DNA of 64,000 nucleotides, from positions 2,681,001 through 2,745,000 of the forward strand of contig NZ_CP125652.1 of assembly GCF_030053135.1 (NCBI RefSeq), in the 5' to 3' direction. Below the pieces are notes generated by a model, which was given only the letters and a program-made list of their open reading frames with translations, searched no databases and had not been told where the DNA came from. This DNA comes from Rhizobium sp. BT04 (GTDB lineage Bacteria; Pseudomonadota; Alphaproteobacteria; Rhizobiales; Rhizobiaceae). Each line of letters begins with the position of its first letter. Within the stretch, counting starts at the first letter, position 1. Shown here piece after piece: positions 28,890 to 37,810 of this stretch. The position numbers and the translations under genes were made by a program.

Positions 28890-30116
28890 ATGAGTACCCA
28901 AGCACAGGCCGTGATCGGCGCGCTTTACGGCGACGAAGGCAAGGGACTGATGGTCGATCGCCTTGCCGCGGCGACACCGGCGGCCGTGGTGGTTCGCAGC
29001 AACGGCGGTGCGCAAGCCGGCCACACGGTGGTTGGTGAGGCCGGCGCCCGCCATGTCTTTCACCATATCGGCTCCGGCAGCTTTGCCGGGGCCGCCAGCC
29101 ATTTCAGCCGCTTCTTCGTCGCCCATCCGATGTTGCTGCTCGACGAATTGGCGGCCCTCGATGCGCTTGATGTCAAGCCCGACATCAGCAGCGATCCGCG
29201 CGCCTCGGTGACGACGCCGTTCGACATCATCATCAATCAGGCCCTGGAGCTGGCGCGCGGCGCCGCCCGTCACGGCAGTTGCGGCCTCGGCTTCGGCGAG
29301 ACCGTCGAGCGCAATCTGCGCCCGGAATTCGCCCTGTCGACGAAAGATCTGTTCCGCCCCGATCTGCACGACCGCCTGGTCTCCATCCGCGACGCCTGGG
29401 TGCCGGTCCGGCTTGCCGCGCTCGGCATCACCGCCTTGCCCGCGGAACTTGCCGCCGCACTGGCTGACGAAACCACCATCGCCCGCTTCGAGGCCGATTG
29501 CGCCGCCTATCTCGACCGCGTCACGCTCTGGCCCGACCGACGGCTGTGCGAGCGCGGCGCTGTGATCTTCGAGGCCGCCCAAGGTTTGCTGCTCGATCAG
29601 GATGGCGGCGGCTTTCCCCATGTCACCCGCTCGAATACCGGGCTCTCAAACATGCTCGCTATATCAGCCGAGGCCGGCATCACCGAGCTCAACGCAACAT
29701 ATGCGACGCGCTGCTATACCACCCGGCACGGCGCGGGCCCCCTCAAAGGGGAAATTTCCGCCCTGCCCGGCATCAAAGTCGTTGATCCCACCAACGCGCC
29801 AAACGAGTGGCAGGGTAGCCTCAGGCTCGCCCCGCTCGATCTCGGCGTGTTGCGCGACGCCATTGCCCCCGATCTGGCGTTGGAGCGCGGCGGTATCACG
29901 GTCAGCGCCGGGCTGGCGGTGACCTGCCTCGATCAGGCCGACGATGGCTTTGCCGTGACGGATCGCGGAGAGGCAATGCGGCTTGATCCTGCCATAGCGG
30001 CAGCGCGCATATCGGAGCTTGTCGGCCTGCCGCTCTCCGCCGAAAGCTGGGGACCGCGCCGCGGCAATGTCAGGCTGTGTGTGGATGTCGATGCCGCGCG
30101 AATCGCGGCGCAATAA
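28890..30116 (+). CDS. Divergent adenylosuccinate synthetase-like protein
   Basis: 408 residues, homologous to PurA along its length: GDEGKG at 14-19 with the base Asp, AGHTVV with His45 (the PurA catalytic His), FEAAQGLLLDQDGGGFPHVTRSN and YTTRHGAGPL. Substrate sites differ from true PurA: the IMP-phosphate loop TTGRGIGP is SCGLGFGET here, the aspartate loop TTTGR.RR is NEWQGSLR, and the guanine-recognition TKLD is TCLD. It is therefore unlikely to make adenylosuccinate from IMP and aspartate. GAGGAG lies 8 nt before ATG 28890. It is cotranscribed with the vWA gene under an NrtR-like regulator; substrates unknown. Confidence 0.85.
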   Translation: MSTQAQAVIGALYGDEGKGLMVDRLAAATPAAVVVRSNGGAQAGHTVVGEAGARHVFHHIGSGSFAGAASHFSRFFVAHPMLLLDELAALDALDVKPDISSDPRASVTTPFDIIINQALELARGAARHGSCGLGFGETVERNLRPEFALSTKDLFRPDLHDRLVSIRDAWVPVRLAALGITALPAELAAALADETTIARFEADCAAYLDRVTLWPDRRLCERGAVIFEAAQGLLLDQDGGGFPHVTRSNTGLSNMLAISAEAGITELNATYATRCYTTRHGAGPLKGEISALPGIKVVDPTNAPNEWQGSLRLAPLDLGVLRDAIAPDLALERGGITVSAGLAVTCLDQADDGFAVTDRGEAMRLDPAIAAARISELVGLPLSAESWGPRRGNVRLCVDVDAARIAAQ

Positions 30117-30118
30117 AA

Positions 30119-30145
30119 GAGCCCGCGCGGCATGCCGGCGGGCTC
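30119..30145 (-). terminator. Intrinsic terminator of argG
   Basis: Perfect 8-bp stem GAGCCCGC / GCGGGCTC with 11-nt loop; on the minus strand it is followed by TTTTATTG, 27 nt beyond the argG stop. It lies directly after the PurA-like stop codon, so it may serve both strands. Confidence 0.7.
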
Positions 30146-30171
30146 CTGTCGAATTCGAAGGCGCAGCGTGA

Positions 30172-31395
30172 TTACTTCGCGAGGTTGCGTTTGCCGAGCG
30201 TGCGCAGGCGCAGCGCATTGAGCTTGATGAAGCCGGCCGCATCCTTCTGGTCGTAGGCGCCCTGGTCGTCCTCGAAGGTGACGAGCTTGTCGGAATAGAG
30301 CGACTTTTCGCTCTCGCGGCCGATGACCATGACATTGCCCTTGTAGAGCTTCAGCGTCACTTCGCCTTCGACATGCTCCTGGCTCTTGTCGATCAGCGCC
30401 TGCAGCATCTCGCGCTCCGGCGAGAACCAGAAGCCGTAATAGATCAGCTCGGCGTAACGCGGCATGATCTCGTCCTTGAGATGGGCAGCACCGCGGTCGA
30501 GCGTGATCGATTCGATGGCGCGGTGCGCCGAGAGCAGGATCGTGCCGCCGGGTGTTTCGTAGACGCCACGCGACTTCATGCCGACAAAGCGGTTCTCGAC
30601 CAGATCGAGACGGCCGATGCCGTTGTCGCGGCCGTAATTGTTAAGTGTCGCGAGCAGCGTCGCCGGCGACATCTCGACACCGTTGATCGAGACCGCATCG
30701 CCCTTGCGGAAGCCGACCTTGATCACCGTCGCCTTGTCGGGCGCAGCCTCAGGCGAGATCGTGCGCATATGCACATATTCCGGCGCCTCCTGAGCGGGGT
30801 CCTCGAGAACCTTGCCCTCGGAAGAGGAATGCAGAAGGTTGGCGTCGACGGAGAACGGCGCCTCGCCCTTCTTGTCCTTGGCAACCGGGATCTGATGCTG
30901 CTCGGCAAAGGCAAGCAGGTCGGTGCGGCTCTTGAACGCCCAGTCGCGCCACGGCGCGATGATCTTGATGTCGGGGTTCAGCGCATAGGCGGAGAGTTCG
31001 AAGCGGACCTGGTCGTTGCCCTTGCCGGTCGCACCGTGGGCGATCGCATCCGCGCCCGTCTTGCGGGCGATATCGATCAGATGCTTGGAAATCAGCGGCC
31101 GGGCGATCGACGTGCCGAGCAGGTAGACGCCTTCGTAGACGGCATTGGCGCGGAACATCGGGAAGACGAAATCGCGCACGAATTCCTCGCGCACATCCTC
31201 GATATAGATCTCCTTGATGCCGAGCATCTCGGCCTTCTTGCGCGCCGGCTCCAGCTCTTCGCCCTGGCCGAGATCGGCGGTGAAGGTGACGACTTCGGCG
31301 CCGAGTTCCGTCTGCAGCCACTTCAGGATGATCGAGGTGTCGAGACCGCCGGAATAGGCGAGAACGACTTTCTTCACGTCTTTGTATGATGCCAT
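30172..31395 (-). CDS. argG: Argininosuccinate synthase
   Basis: Condenses citrulline and aspartate with ATP in arginine synthesis. 407 residues; the N-type ATP pyrophosphatase P-loop [10 protein letters not shown] is at residues 12-21, with [13 protein letters not shown] and YAYGR-like [30 protein letters not shown] further on. Length and start are standard. Single gene with its own terminator. Confidence 0.98.
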   Translation of the reverse strand: MASYKDVKKVVLAYSGGLDTSIILKWLQTELGAEVVTFTADLGQGEELEPARKKAEMLGIKEIYIEDVREEFVRDFVFPMFRANAVYEGVYLLGTSIARPLISKHLIDIARKTGADAIAHGATGKGNDQVRFELSAYALNPDIKIIAPWRDWAFKSRTDLLAFAEQHQIPVAKDKKGEAPFSVDANLLHSSSEGKVLEDPAQEAPEYVHMRTISPEAAPDKATVIKVGFRKGDAVSINGVEMSPATLLATLNNYGRDNGIGRLDLVENRFVGMKSRGVYETPGGTILLSAHRAIESITLDRGAAHLKDEIMPRYAELIYYGFWFSPEREMLQALIDKSQEHVEGEVTLKLYKGNVMVIGRESEKSLYSDKLVTFEDDQGAYDQKDAAGFIKLNALRLRTLGKRNLAK

Positions 31396-31501
31396 GATGA
31401 TGAGGTCCGTTGCATAAAAGGCCGGCGAAAACCCGGTATCGCGGCACTTTTAGCGAGATTGGCGCGTGACGCAAGGGCAAGCCGGACACCACAAGCCCAG
31501 T

Positions 31502-31788
31502 TTAGAGATGGGCCGCGATATTCATGCGCCGATGCAGGATGCGAATAACTATCAACGCTTCTTCGGTCTCAGCGTAAATGATGAAATGCGAGCGAAACGC
31601 CAGAGCGGTGTAGCCGCTCCTCAATCCAATGATTTTGCGGCCACGCTTTGTCTGTGCTGCAAGCGCCCCGCAGTCATCCCGGAGTGCAAGGATATAGTCC
31701 TCCGCTTGATCCTGCCCCCCTCTTCGGTATAGTCATAAATCCTGTCGATATCGTCGGCAGCGGCTGGCGAGAGAACAAGCGTTTTCAT
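31502..31788 (-). pseudogene. parE-type toxin gene, frameshifted
   Basis: Starts ATG overlapping the parD-type stop (ATGA) and reads MKTLVLSPAAADDIDRIYDY then TEE. The frame then shifts by one base at a run of six G (31715-31720 on the plus strand shows six C). In the next frame it continues QAEDYILALRDDC, TKRGRKIIGLRSGYTALAF, RSHFIIYAET and VIRILHRRMNIAAHL to a TAA at 31502-31504. Restoring one base gives a 95-residue ParE with the usual RSGYTALAFRSHFIIY core and C-terminal HxRMN. As given the toxin ends early. A sequencing error in the homopolymer cannot be excluded. Confidence 0.75.
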
Positions 31789-32030
31789 TGGCGGCTGCGG
31801 CGCGCTCGCTTTCCCTCGATAAAAGCATCAAAATCAAAAGGCCGTGGCTTGCCGGATTTCTCACCGTCGATAATGGCTGCCTCGATTGCTGCAAGCTCCG
31901 CCTCGCGCTGCAAAAGCCTCAAACCGGCGTCGATCACCTCGTCTGCAGAGCCATAAGTTCCCTGATCGAGCTGATTGCCGATAAATTCTTCCATGTGATC
32001 ATCGATTCTGATGGACACGACCTTGGCCAC
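31785..32030 (-). CDS. ParD-like antitoxin
   Basis: 81 residues. The N-terminal ribbon-helix-helix (VAKVVSIRIDDHMEEFIGNQ, then GTYGSADEVIDAGLRLLQRE) binds DNA, and the charged C-terminal tail (KPRPFDFDAFIEGKRARRSRQ) would wrap the ParE toxin. I start at GTG 32028-32030 because GAGG lies 7 nt upstream. Its stop overlaps the toxin start. Autorepression is expected from the family. The partner toxin reading frame is broken. Confidence 0.78.
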   Translation of the reverse strand: MAKVVSIRIDDHMEEFIGNQLDQGTYGSADEVIDAGLRLLQREAELAAIEAAIIDGEKSGKPRPFDFDAFIEGKRARRSRQ

Positions 32031-32114
32031 GCGCGGGTACCTCGCAGGTTTGACTTGCACATCGAAACTACCATATTCGCCAGCGTCCGAACAATGCTCG
32101 AGGAGAGGCTGCCC

Positions 32115-32966
32115 GTGACCAATATTCAAGACATTTTCAAGAAGTCCAATGTTGCCGTCATCACCGGCGGCGCCTCCGGCATCGGCCTTGCCGCGGCGAA
32201 ATATTTCGCCGGACGCGGCATGAGCGTGGCGATCGCCGATCTCGGCGGCGATCGGCTGGCCCATGCCGCCGACGAACTCAAGGCCATTGCCGGCGAGGAA
32301 AATGTGATGGCGGTCGAGACCGACGTCGCAGTCAAGGAATCCCTGGAAGCGCTCGAACGCACCGTGCTCCAGCGTTTCGGCCGTGTGCACGTGCTGATGA
32401 ACAATGCCGGCATCGGCCCGGAAACCTCGATCTTCAGCCCGCAGGCGAACTGGGACCATATCTTCGCCGTCAACCTGATGGGCGTGATCAACGGCACCCG
32501 CACCTTCGGTCCGAAAATGCTGTCGCATGGCGAGCCCGGCCTGATCATCAACACCGGCTCCAAGCAGGGCATCACCACGCCGCCCGGCAACCCCGCCTAC
32601 AACATCTCCAAATCAGGCGTGAAAGTCTTCACCGAAGCGCTGGAGCATGAACTTCGCAACATCGAGGGCGGGAAGATTTCCGCCCATCTTCTCATTCCCG
32701 GCTTCGTCTTCACCGGCCTCACCAAGGGCGACCGCTCGGAAAAACCGGCCGCCGCCTGGACGCCGGAGCAGACGGTCGATTTCATGGTCGAGAGCCTAGA
32801 ACGCGGCGATTTCTATATTCTCTGCCCCGACAATGACGTGGCGCGCCCGGTCGACGAACGCCGCATGGCCTGGGCCGCCGGCGATATCATCGAGAACCGT
32901 CCGCCGCTGTCACGCTGGCACAAGGACTATGCGGAGAAGTTCAAGGCCTACCTGGAACAGAAGTGA
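32115..32966 (+). CDS. SDR family oxidoreductase
   Basis: 283-residue short-chain dehydrogenase: NAD(P)-binding TGGASGIG near residues 16-23, NNAGIG near 90, and the catalytic Y-x3-K in AYNISKSG. The Asp after beta-2 (VAIADLGG) favours NAD over NADP. GTG 32115 is preferred because AGAGG lies 6 nt upstream; ATG 32095 would embed that site in the coding frame. Substrate unknown. Its start codon region abuts the divergent parD gene (about 85 bp). Confidence 0.88.
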   Translation: MTNIQDIFKKSNVAVITGGASGIGLAAAKYFAGRGMSVAIADLGGDRLAHAADELKAIAGEENVMAVETDVAVKESLEALERTVLQRFGRVHVLMNNAGIGPETSIFSPQANWDHIFAVNLMGVINGTRTFGPKMLSHGEPGLIINTGSKQGITTPPGNPAYNISKSGVKVFTEALEHELRNIEGGKISAHLLIPGFVFTGLTKGDRSEKPAAAWTPEQTVDFMVESLERGDFYILCPDNDVARPVDERRMAWAAGDIIENRPPLSRWHKDYAEKFKAYLEQK

Positions 32967-32999
32967 TCGGCGCTATTAGAAGGTTTGATTGGTAATTTT

Positions 33000-33042
33000 C
33001 TGAAAGCCGGGTAAGAAATCCTTCGATCTTCCCGGCTTTCAG
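33000..33042. promoter_or_regulatory. Perfect 12-bp stem in the leader of the second LysE gene
   Basis: CTGAAAGCCGGG (33000-33011) and CCCGGCTTTCAG (33031-33042) pair with a 19-nt loop, ending 8 nt before the ATG at 33051. No T-tract follows on either strand. It could be a weak SDR terminator, or a leader hairpin that limits ribosome access to the exporter gene. Confidence 0.5.
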
Positions 33043-33050
33043 AGTGTGTC

Positions 33051-33692
33051 ATGGATTTCCTGCCCAGCCTGCCGACCCTTTTGGCCTTTGCCGCCGCGAC
33101 GCTGTTGCTGGCGGCGACCCCGGGTCCAGACATGACGCTGTCGATCAGCCGTTCGCTGGCCCAGGGCAGGAAAGCGGCCCTTTTCGTCGTCGTCGGCACC
33201 AGCCTCGGCATCGTCGTCCACACCATGCTGGTCGCTTTCGGCATTTCGGCGCTGATCACCGCCTCACCGACCGCCTTCCTGATCCTGAAGACCGGCGGTG
33301 CTGCCTATCTGTTCTGGCTGGCGCTACAGGCGATCCGCTTCGGCTCCAAGCTCACCGTCGCCAAGGTCGAAGAGCAGAAGGGCACCGCACTTTCGAACAT
33401 CTCGTCGGGTTTCTGGGTCAATCTTCTGAACCCCAAGGTCATCATCTTCTTCATGACCTTCCTGCCGCAATTCGTCAGCGCCGGCGATCCCGCCGTCACG
33501 CAGAAGCTGCTTTTCCTTGGGCTTTGCTTCATCCTGATCGGTATGCCGGTCAATGCCGGCGTGGTCTTTGCCGCCGACTGGCTGGCCTCCTGGCTGCAGA
33601 ACAACAGGAAGGTGCTGCGCGGCATGGACTATACCTTCGCCGGCGTCTTCTCGATCTTCGCTGCCAAGATCCTGCTCACCCAGGCCAGATAA
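33051..33692 (+). CDS. LysE family exporter
   Basis: 213 residues with six hydrophobic segments; LAATPGPDMTLSISRSLAQGRKAALFVVVGTSLGIVVH is the LysE/RhtB signature and SGFWVNLLNPKVIIFFMTFLPQFV the middle NPK motif. It is more RhtB-like than the copy at 26306. No ribosome site is obvious before ATG 33051; the preceding hairpin may matter. Cargo unknown. Confidence 0.9.
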   Translation: MDFLPSLPTLLAFAAATLLLAATPGPDMTLSISRSLAQGRKAALFVVVGTSLGIVVHTMLVAFGISALITASPTAFLILKTGGAAYLFWLALQAIRFGSKLTVAKVEEQKGTALSNISSGFWVNLLNPKVIIFFMTFLPQFVSAGDPAVTQKLLFLGLCFILIGMPVNAGVVFAADWLASWLQNNRKVLRGMDYTFAGVFSIFAAKILLTQAR

Positions 33693-33740
33693 TCAGCCGA
33701 TCCCGCGGTCGCGAAGCGATCCGCACGCTGTCGGCGTTAG

Positions 33741-34535
33741 CTAGCCGATCAGCAACGCATCGTCATCGAGCGTCTGGCCGCGCATCTTGCGGAACATGGC
33801 GATCAGGTCCTCGACCTGCAGGTTCTTTCTGTTGTCACCCGCCACATCGAGAACGATCTCGCCGCCATGCAGCATAATCGTGCGGTGGCCGTAATCCAGC
33901 GCCTGCCGCATCGAGTGCGTCACCATCATCGTCGTCAGCTTGCGCTCGGCAACGGTCTTCTGCGTCAGGTTCATCACGAACTCAGCCATCCCAGGATCGA
34001 GTGCTGCCGTATGTTCGTCGAGCAACAGCACTTCCGAGCCCGCCAGCGTCGCCATGACGAGAGAAACGGCCTGCCGCTGCCCGCCGGAGAGCAGATCCAT
34101 GCGGTCTTTCAGGCGGTTCTCCAGACCGAGATTGAGCTCGGCGATCCGTTCCTTGAAATAGTCGCGCCGCTTGCTGCCGAGCGCCGATACAAGTCCGCGC
34201 TTCTCTCCACGCCGGGCCGCCAGAGCGAGATTTTCCTCGATCGACAAGGCGCCGCAGCTTCCCGTCAGCGGATCCTGGAAGACACGCGCCACCAGGCCGG
34301 CGCGCGCCGCCGTCGATTTGCGTGTGACCTCGTGCTTGCCGATCAGCACTTGCCCTTCGCTCGGAATGACGTCGCCGGCGAGCACGCCGAGCAATGTCGA
34401 TTTGCCGGCGCCGTTGGAGCCGATGACGGTGACGAAGGAGCCTTGCTCGATGGTCAGGCTGACGCCGTTCAGCGCCTGCTTCTGCAGCGGCGTGCCGCGC
34501 CCGAAGACAACCTTGATGTCCTTGACGCTGATCAC
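33741..34535 (-). CDS. ABC transporter ATP-binding protein (TrpZ-like)
   Basis: 264 residues: Walker A GSNGAGKST, signature LSGGQRQAV, Walker B VLLLDEHTAALDP (His rather than Pro after Glu), and H-loop VTHSM. It pairs with the permease and the ABC_sub_bind-type binding protein upstream, the arrangement of TrpXYZ-like importers. Its start overlaps the permease stop by 4 nt. Substrate unproven; tryptophan or related compounds are known for one member of the family. Confidence 0.9.
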   Translation of the reverse strand: MISVKDIKVVFGRGTPLQKQALNGVSLTIEQGSFVTVIGSNGAGKSTLLGVLAGDVIPSEGQVLIGKHEVTRKSTAARAGLVARVFQDPLTGSCGALSIEENLALAARRGEKRGLVSALGSKRRDYFKERIAELNLGLENRLKDRMDLLSGGQRQAVSLVMATLAGSEVLLLDEHTAALDPGMAEFVMNLTQKTVAERKLTTMMVTHSMRQALDYGHRTIMLHGGEIVLDVAGDNRKNLQVEDLIAMFRKMRGQTLDDDALLIG

Positions 34536-35410
34536 GATGCGGCACCTCCGCGAAGACGGGGAAGGATGAGCGCCACGGTCACCAGCACCGCCGTCACGAA
34601 ATTGAGGTCGGATGCCTGCAAGCCGATGACATCGCTCGAAAGCGCCAGTTGGATCGCGATGCGATAGAGGATCGAGCCGAGCACGCAGCCGATCAACGCA
34701 ATCAGCAGACCGCGCCGCCCGAGCAACGTCTCGCCGATGATGACGGCGGCAAGCCCGACGACGATCGTGCCGACGCCTGAGGTGACGTCGGCAAAGCCGT
34801 TCGTCTGAGCAAACAGCGCACCACCGAAGGCGACCAGCGCATTGGAGATCGCCATGCCGAGATAGATCTGCCGGTTGGTATCGACGCCCTGGGCGCGGGC
34901 CATCCTTGCATTGGCGCCGGTCGCCCGCATGGCAAGCCCGGCATCACTTTCCAGGAAGCGCCAGACCAGGATGAGCGCGACGATCACGAGCACGCCGACG
35001 AAGAGCGGCCGCACGTAGAAATCACGCAGGCCATGGCCGAAGAACGGGCTGATCATCGTATCGGCATTGATAAGGGCGACATTGGGTTTACCCATCACCC
35101 TGAGATTGACGGAAAACAGCGCAATCATCGTCAGGATCGAGGCGAGCAGATTGAGGATCTTGAAGCGCACGTTGAGCAGCGCCGTCACCATGCCGGCGCC
35201 GGCACCGGCCGCCATCGCGATCAGCGCCGCGAGCCAGGCATTGACGCCTGATATGATCAGCACGGCGGTCACCGCCGCACCGAGCGGAAAGGAACCGTCC
35301 ACCGTCAAGTCGGGAAAGTCGAGAACGCGGAAAGCGAGATAAACGCCGAGAGCGACGAAGGAATAAACCAGGCCGAGCTCGACGGCTCCCCAGAATGCGA
35401 TTTGGCTCAA
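34532..35410 (-). CDS. ABC transporter permease (TrpY-like)
   Basis: 292 residues, eight or nine hydrophobic segments of the branched-chain/ribose permease type (BPD_transp_2): LAFRVLDFPDLTVDGSFPLGAAVTA near the N terminus and ATGANARMARAQGVDTNR, the conserved cytoplasmic loop that docks the ATPase. It overlaps the ATPase start and lies 123 nt after the binding-protein gene, with a strong hairpin between. Confidence 0.9.
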   Translation of the reverse strand: MSQIAFWGAVELGLVYSFVALGVYLAFRVLDFPDLTVDGSFPLGAAVTAVLIISGVNAWLAALIAMAAGAGAGMVTALLNVRFKILNLLASILTMIALFSVNLRVMGKPNVALINADTMISPFFGHGLRDFYVRPLFVGVLVIVALILVWRFLESDAGLAMRATGANARMARAQGVDTNRQIYLGMAISNALVAFGGALFAQTNGFADVTSGVGTIVVGLAAVIIGETLLGRRGLLIALIGCVLGSILYRIAIQLALSSDVIGLQASDLNFVTAVLVTVALILPRLRGGAAS

Positions 35411-35473
35411 GGCTTTCAGCCCCTTTTTGTGTCCGTTCCGCCCGTCGCGAAACCGGAGCCTTTTAATACAGGG

Positions 35474-35501
35474 AGCCGCCCCCGTGCAAACGGGGGCGGC
35501 T
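35474..35501. promoter_or_regulatory. 12-bp perfect hairpin with GCAA tetraloop between binding protein and permease
   Basis: AGCCGCCCCCGT (35474-35485) and ACGGGGGCGGCT (35490-35501) enclose the GNRA tetraloop GCAA. No T-tract follows on the minus strand. Position after a binding-protein gene suggests an mRNA stabiliser or partial terminator that keeps the binding protein in excess over the membrane parts. Confidence 0.7.
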
Positions 35502-35533
35502 GAATGCGGATAAGCCGATGAAATTATGGCCGA

Positions 35534-36487
35534 TTATTCGATGACTTTGTTGGCGCGCGAAAGCACGCTCTGCGGCAGGGTGACGCCCATGTTCTGAGCT
35601 GCGGCCTTGTTGACGACGAGGTCGCTACCGGCGGCGGTCTTGACCGCGATGTCGCCGGGGTTTTCGCCCTTCAGCACCCGCACGACGATGTCGCCGGTCT
35701 GCTTGCCGACATCGTAATAGTTGAAGCCGAGGGCGGCGATCGAACCGCGCGAAACCGAATCCGTATCGGCGGTGAAGAGCGGCAGCTTGCTCTCTTCGGC
35801 AACCGCGACAGCACCTTCGAGCGCCGAGATGATCGTGTTGTCGGTCGGGACGTAGATCACATCGGCGCGTCCGACGAGAGCGCGTGCTGCGCCCTGGACC
35901 TCGGCCGACTTGGTGGCGGCCGATTCCACAACCGTCAGTCCGGCCTTTTCGGCCTCGGCCTTCAAGACAGTGAGCAGCGAAACGGAATTCGCTTCGCCGG
36001 AATTGTAGAGATAACCGATGGTTTTCGCGTTCGGCACGATTTCCTTGATCAGCGCCAGATGCTCGGCCACCGGCGACATGTCGGAAAGGCCGGTGACGTT
36101 GCCGCCGGGCTTGTCCATGTTCTTGACGAGCTGGGCGCCGAGCGGATCGGAGACGGCGGTGAAGACGACCGGAATGTCACGCGTCGAGGAAACGACCGCC
36201 TGGGCCGAGGGCGTGGAGATCGGCACGATGACATTGGGCTCGTCGCCGGCGAACTGGCGGGCGATCTGGGCAGCGGTGGCCGGATTGCCCTGCGCCGACT
36301 CGAACACGAATTTCAGGTTCTCGCCTTCCTTGTAGCCGGCAGCCGTCAGCGCATCGAGAACGCCTTTGCGGGCTGCATCCAGCGCCGGGTGCTCGACGAT
36401 CGCCGTCACGGCAACCGTCACATTGTCAGCCTTTGCGGGCAGGGAAAGGGCCAAAGTGGCGGCAAGAGCGAGCAGAATCGGGCGCAT
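35534..36487 (-). CDS. ABC transporter substrate-binding protein (TrpX-like, ABC_sub_bind)
   Basis: 317 residues with Sec signal MRPILLALAATLALSLPAKA and cleavage before DN. The body matches the ABC_sub_bind (DUF534) fold: VTAIVEHPALDAARKGVLDAL, ARQFAGDEPNVIVPISTPSAQAVVS, FTAVSDPLGAQLV, and YVPTDNTIISALEGAV. ATG 36485-36487 has AGGAGG 6 nt upstream. First gene of the three-gene importer. Confidence 0.92.
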   Translation of the reverse strand: MRPILLALAATLALSLPAKADNVTVAVTAIVEHPALDAARKGVLDALTAAGYKEGENLKFVFESAQGNPATAAQIARQFAGDEPNVIVPISTPSAQAVVSSTRDIPVVFTAVSDPLGAQLVKNMDKPGGNVTGLSDMSPVAEHLALIKEIVPNAKTIGYLYNSGEANSVSLLTVLKAEAEKAGLTVVESAATKSAEVQGAARALVGRADVIYVPTDNTIISALEGAVAVAEESKLPLFTADTDSVSRGSIAALGFNYYDVGKQTGDIVVRVLKGENPGDIAVKTAAGSDLVVNKAAAQNMGVTLPQSVLSRANKVIE

Positions 36488-36580
36488 GGGTGTCCTCCTG
36501 AATGATTTTGGCGGCACTATTAGGAAAAGCGCATGCTTAAATCAATGCAGGAGAGTTGTAGCGAGGATCAAACTTGCTGA

Positions 36581-37810
36581 TCAGTCGTCGGCGCCGTGAT
36601 TGGCAATCATCATCGCCTCGAAGGCCAGACGCTCGGTTTTGCGCATGCGTTCGGATTCCGATTTCAGCTGGCCGCAGGCGGCAAGAATATCGCGGCCGCG
36701 CGGTGTGCGGATCGGCGAGGCATACCCTGCCGAATTGATGAAATCGGCGAATTTCTCGATCTGCTCCCAATCGGAACACTGATAATTGGTGCCCGGCCAG
36801 GGATTGAACGGAATGAGGTTGATCTTCGCCGGCACGCCCTTCAACAGCTTTATCAGCCCCTTGGCGTCTTCGAGACTGTCGTTGACGTCCTTCAGCATCA
36901 CATATTCGAAGGTGATGCGCCGGGCGTTGGAAAGGCCGGGATAGGCCCGGCAGGCATCGATCAATTCCTTCAGCGGATACTTCTTGTTGATCGGCACTAG
37001 AATGTCGCGCAGGTCGTCGCGCACGGCATGCAGCGAAATCGCCAGCATGACGCCGATCTCCTCGCCGGTGCGGAAGATCTCCGGCACGACGCCCGAGGTG
37101 GAAAGCGTCACGCGGCGCCGGGACAGCGACAGGCCGTCGCCATCGGTGGCGATCAGCAATGCCTGCTTGACGGCATCGAAATTATACAGCGGCTCACCCA
37201 TGCCCATCATGACGATGTTGCTGACCTTACGGCCTTCGGCAGGCATGATCGTTCCCTGCGGCGCTTCGCGATCCGGGAAGTCGCCGAGCCGGTCGCGGGC
37301 AAGCAGCAGCTGCGACAGAATTTCCTCGGCCGTCAGGTTGCGCACCAGCCGCTGTGTCCCGGTATGACAGAAGGAACAGGTCAGCGTGCAGCCGACCTGG
37401 CTTGAGATGCAGAGCGTGCCGCGGCCCTCTTCCGGAATATAGACGGCTTCGATCTCGACCGGGCGGCCTGCGCCGCGGGCGGGAAAACGCAGCAGCCATT
37501 TGCGCGTGCCGTCATTGGAGACCTGCTCCTCGACGATCTCGGGACGCTCGATGGTGAAATGCTGCTTGAGCATCTCCCGCATGTCCTTGGCGACATTGGT
37601 CATATGGTCGAAATCGGAGACGCCGCGCACATAGATCCAGTTCCAGAGCTGCGCGACGCGCATCTTGATCTGCTTCTCGGCCACGCCCCTTTCCCGGAGT
37701 GCTGCCGCCATCTCCTCGCGCGACAGCCCGATCAGCGACGGCTTCTCGACACCGGAAGAGAGGCGCGCGGCCTGGGGCTTGTTGACGACGATCGCATCCA
37801 TCACGGACAT
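36581..37810 (-). CDS. rlmN: 23S rRNA/tRNA adenine-C2 methyltransferase
   Basis: Radical-SAM enzyme that methylates A2503 of 23S rRNA and A37 of some tRNAs. 409 residues; the cluster motif CTLTCSFCH gives the C-x3-C-x2-C ligands, and [10 protein letters not shown] and the C-terminal CGQLKSE with the methyl-carrying Cys are present. AGGATG lies 9 nt before the ATG at 37810; ATG 37801 (MDAIVVN) is equally possible. In this window it is the last backbone gene before the catabolic island. Confidence 0.97.
   Translation of the reverse strand: MSVMDAIVVNKPQAARLSSGVEKPSLIGLSREEMAAALRERGVAEKQIKMRVAQLWNWIYVRGVSDFDHMTNVAKDMREMLKQHFTIERPEIVEEQVSNDGTRKWLLRFPARGAGRPVEIEAVYIPEEGRGTLCISSQVGCTLTCSFCHTGTQRLVRNLTAEEILSQLLLARDRLGDFPDREAPQGTIMPAEGRKVSNIVMMGMGEPLYNFDAVKQALLIATDGDGLSLSRRRVTLSTSGVVPEIFRTGEEIGVMLAISLHAVRDDLRDILVPINKKYPLKELIDACRAYPGLSNARRITFEYVMLKDVNDSLEDAKGLIKLLKGVPAKINLIPFNPWPGTNYQCSDWEQIEKFADFINSAGYASPIRTPRGRDILAACGQLKSESERMRKTERLAFEAMMIANHGADD

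Noticed and set aside
28890..30116. Housekeeping purA
   Set aside because: Key IMP and aspartate binding loops are absent, and the context is regulatory rather than purine synthesis.
28890..30116. PurZ (2-aminoadenine genome) pathway
   Set aside because: The PurA catalytic Asp of GDEGKG is kept, and no DatZ, MazZ or phage DNA polymerase genes are nearby.
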